From JAAYYY01 sp032260445 (GTDB lineage: Bacteria; Chloroflexota; Anaerolineae; Promineifilales; Promineifilaceae), in NCBI GenBank assembly GCA_032260445.1, contig JAVVFG010000069.1, positions 1-14,149 on the forward strand: a DNA stretch of 14,149 bases. The letters run 5' to 3'. The position numbers and the translations under genes are program-made. The notes beneath the pieces are model-generated. The model did not search any database. It saw nothing but the letters and a program-made list of their open reading frames with translations, and was not told where the DNA came from. Positions 13,907 through 14,149 of the stretch are shown in pieces (positions within the stretch are counted from its first letter, which is position 1; every line of letters begins with the position of its first letter).

Positions 13907-14149
13907 TTAGTCCGAGTTGCGGCGCGGCGGGCGGGCGCCAGCGGGTAACCGGTCGTAGTAATAGTGGCCGAGCGTGACTGGCTCGCCCGTTTCGGCGGCC
14001 CGGCGCCGGTCACGCTGGGCATCAGCCGCGCTGTAGTAAGATTGGCGACCACATGTTTCACAGGAGAACCAGACGGTGCGCTCGTCTTCGCGGACCTCTA
14101 ACCTGTTGCCACAAATGGCGCACTCGGCAGTGATCGCCCCATCGGGTGT
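13907..14149 (-). CDS. Zinc-ribbon protein, N-terminus cut by window end
   Basis: An open frame runs from the window end to a TAA at 13907, giving 80 residues with no start inside the window. It contains two CxxC pairs, C10-A-I-C13 and C30-E-T-C33, numbered from the first visible residue. The first is followed by GNRLEVRED and the second preceded by TVWFS, a pattern typical of a zinc ribbon. A basic stretch (AQRDRRRA) and a Tyr-rich tail (LGHYYYDRLP) follow. It is convergent with the ABC ATPase gene, 27 nt apart. The cysteine pattern makes this frame convincing over an overlapping frame on the same strand. Function is unknown. Confidence 0.72.
   Translation of the reverse strand, partial: TPDGAITAECAICGNRLEVREDERTVWFSCETCGRQSYYSAADAQRDRRRAAETGEPVTLGHYYYDRLPAGARPPRRNSD

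Noticed and set aside
13876..14061. 61-codon minus-strand frame at the right edge
   Set aside because: It overlaps the zinc-ribbon frame, which has paired CxxC motifs; this one has no motif and is Thr/Arg/Ala-rich.

Overview
The window looks like a GC-rich bacterial chromosome segment with intact operons. Lineage is inference only: the mixture of a SWIM/DUF5691/MoxR/DUF5682/VWA gene set, a lipoprotein-type solute-binding protein, and short perfect palindromes with 3-nt centres scattered between and inside genes fits Chloroflexota (Anaerolineae-like) best. No rRNA or marker gene is present to confirm this.

Left half, minus strand (about 8176 down to 1): a SAM-dependent methyltransferase is followed 69 nt later by a tightly packed five-gene set: SWIM zinc-finger protein -> DUF5691 helical-repeat protein -> MoxR-type AAA+ ATPase -> DUF5682 protein with TraB/Tiki-like GxxH motifs -> VWA (MIDAS) protein, the last cut by the window edge. 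Junctions are TGATG, a 103-nt gap, TAATG and ATGA, so four of the five are translationally coupled or nearly so. By analogy with other MoxR/VWA pairs, this is probably an ATP-driven remodelling machine. The DUF5682 protein would be a candidate enzyme and the SWIM and DUF5691 proteins candidate recruiting or scaffold parts. The substrate is unknown. Palindromic mini-repeats have entered two of these genes in frame and also sit in the 103-nt gap.

Middle, plus strand (8465-11157): a YggT-family membrane protein ends at a strong hairpin terminator. An EamA-type transporter follows. Next is an ECF sigma factor with a short cytoplasmic zinc-binding anti-sigma factor, then a small DUF2892 membrane protein. 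An identical bipartite element, TGTAACCTTT-N12-CGTCTAAA, lies in front of the sigma gene and again in front of the DUF2892 gene. This is the signature of an autoregulated ECF promoter with at least one further target.

Right, plus strand (11230-13879): a sigma70-like promoter leads into a polar amino-acid ABC importer operon of lipoprotein binding protein, single permease and ATPase. A long hairpin between the first two genes probably sets their expression ratio. At the far right a convergent minus-strand gene, cut by the window end, encodes a four-cysteine zinc-ribbon protein.

There is no stretch over 300 bases without a gene. The longest is the divergent intergenic region 8177-8464. I saw no tRNA, rRNA, CRISPR array, transposase or origin.
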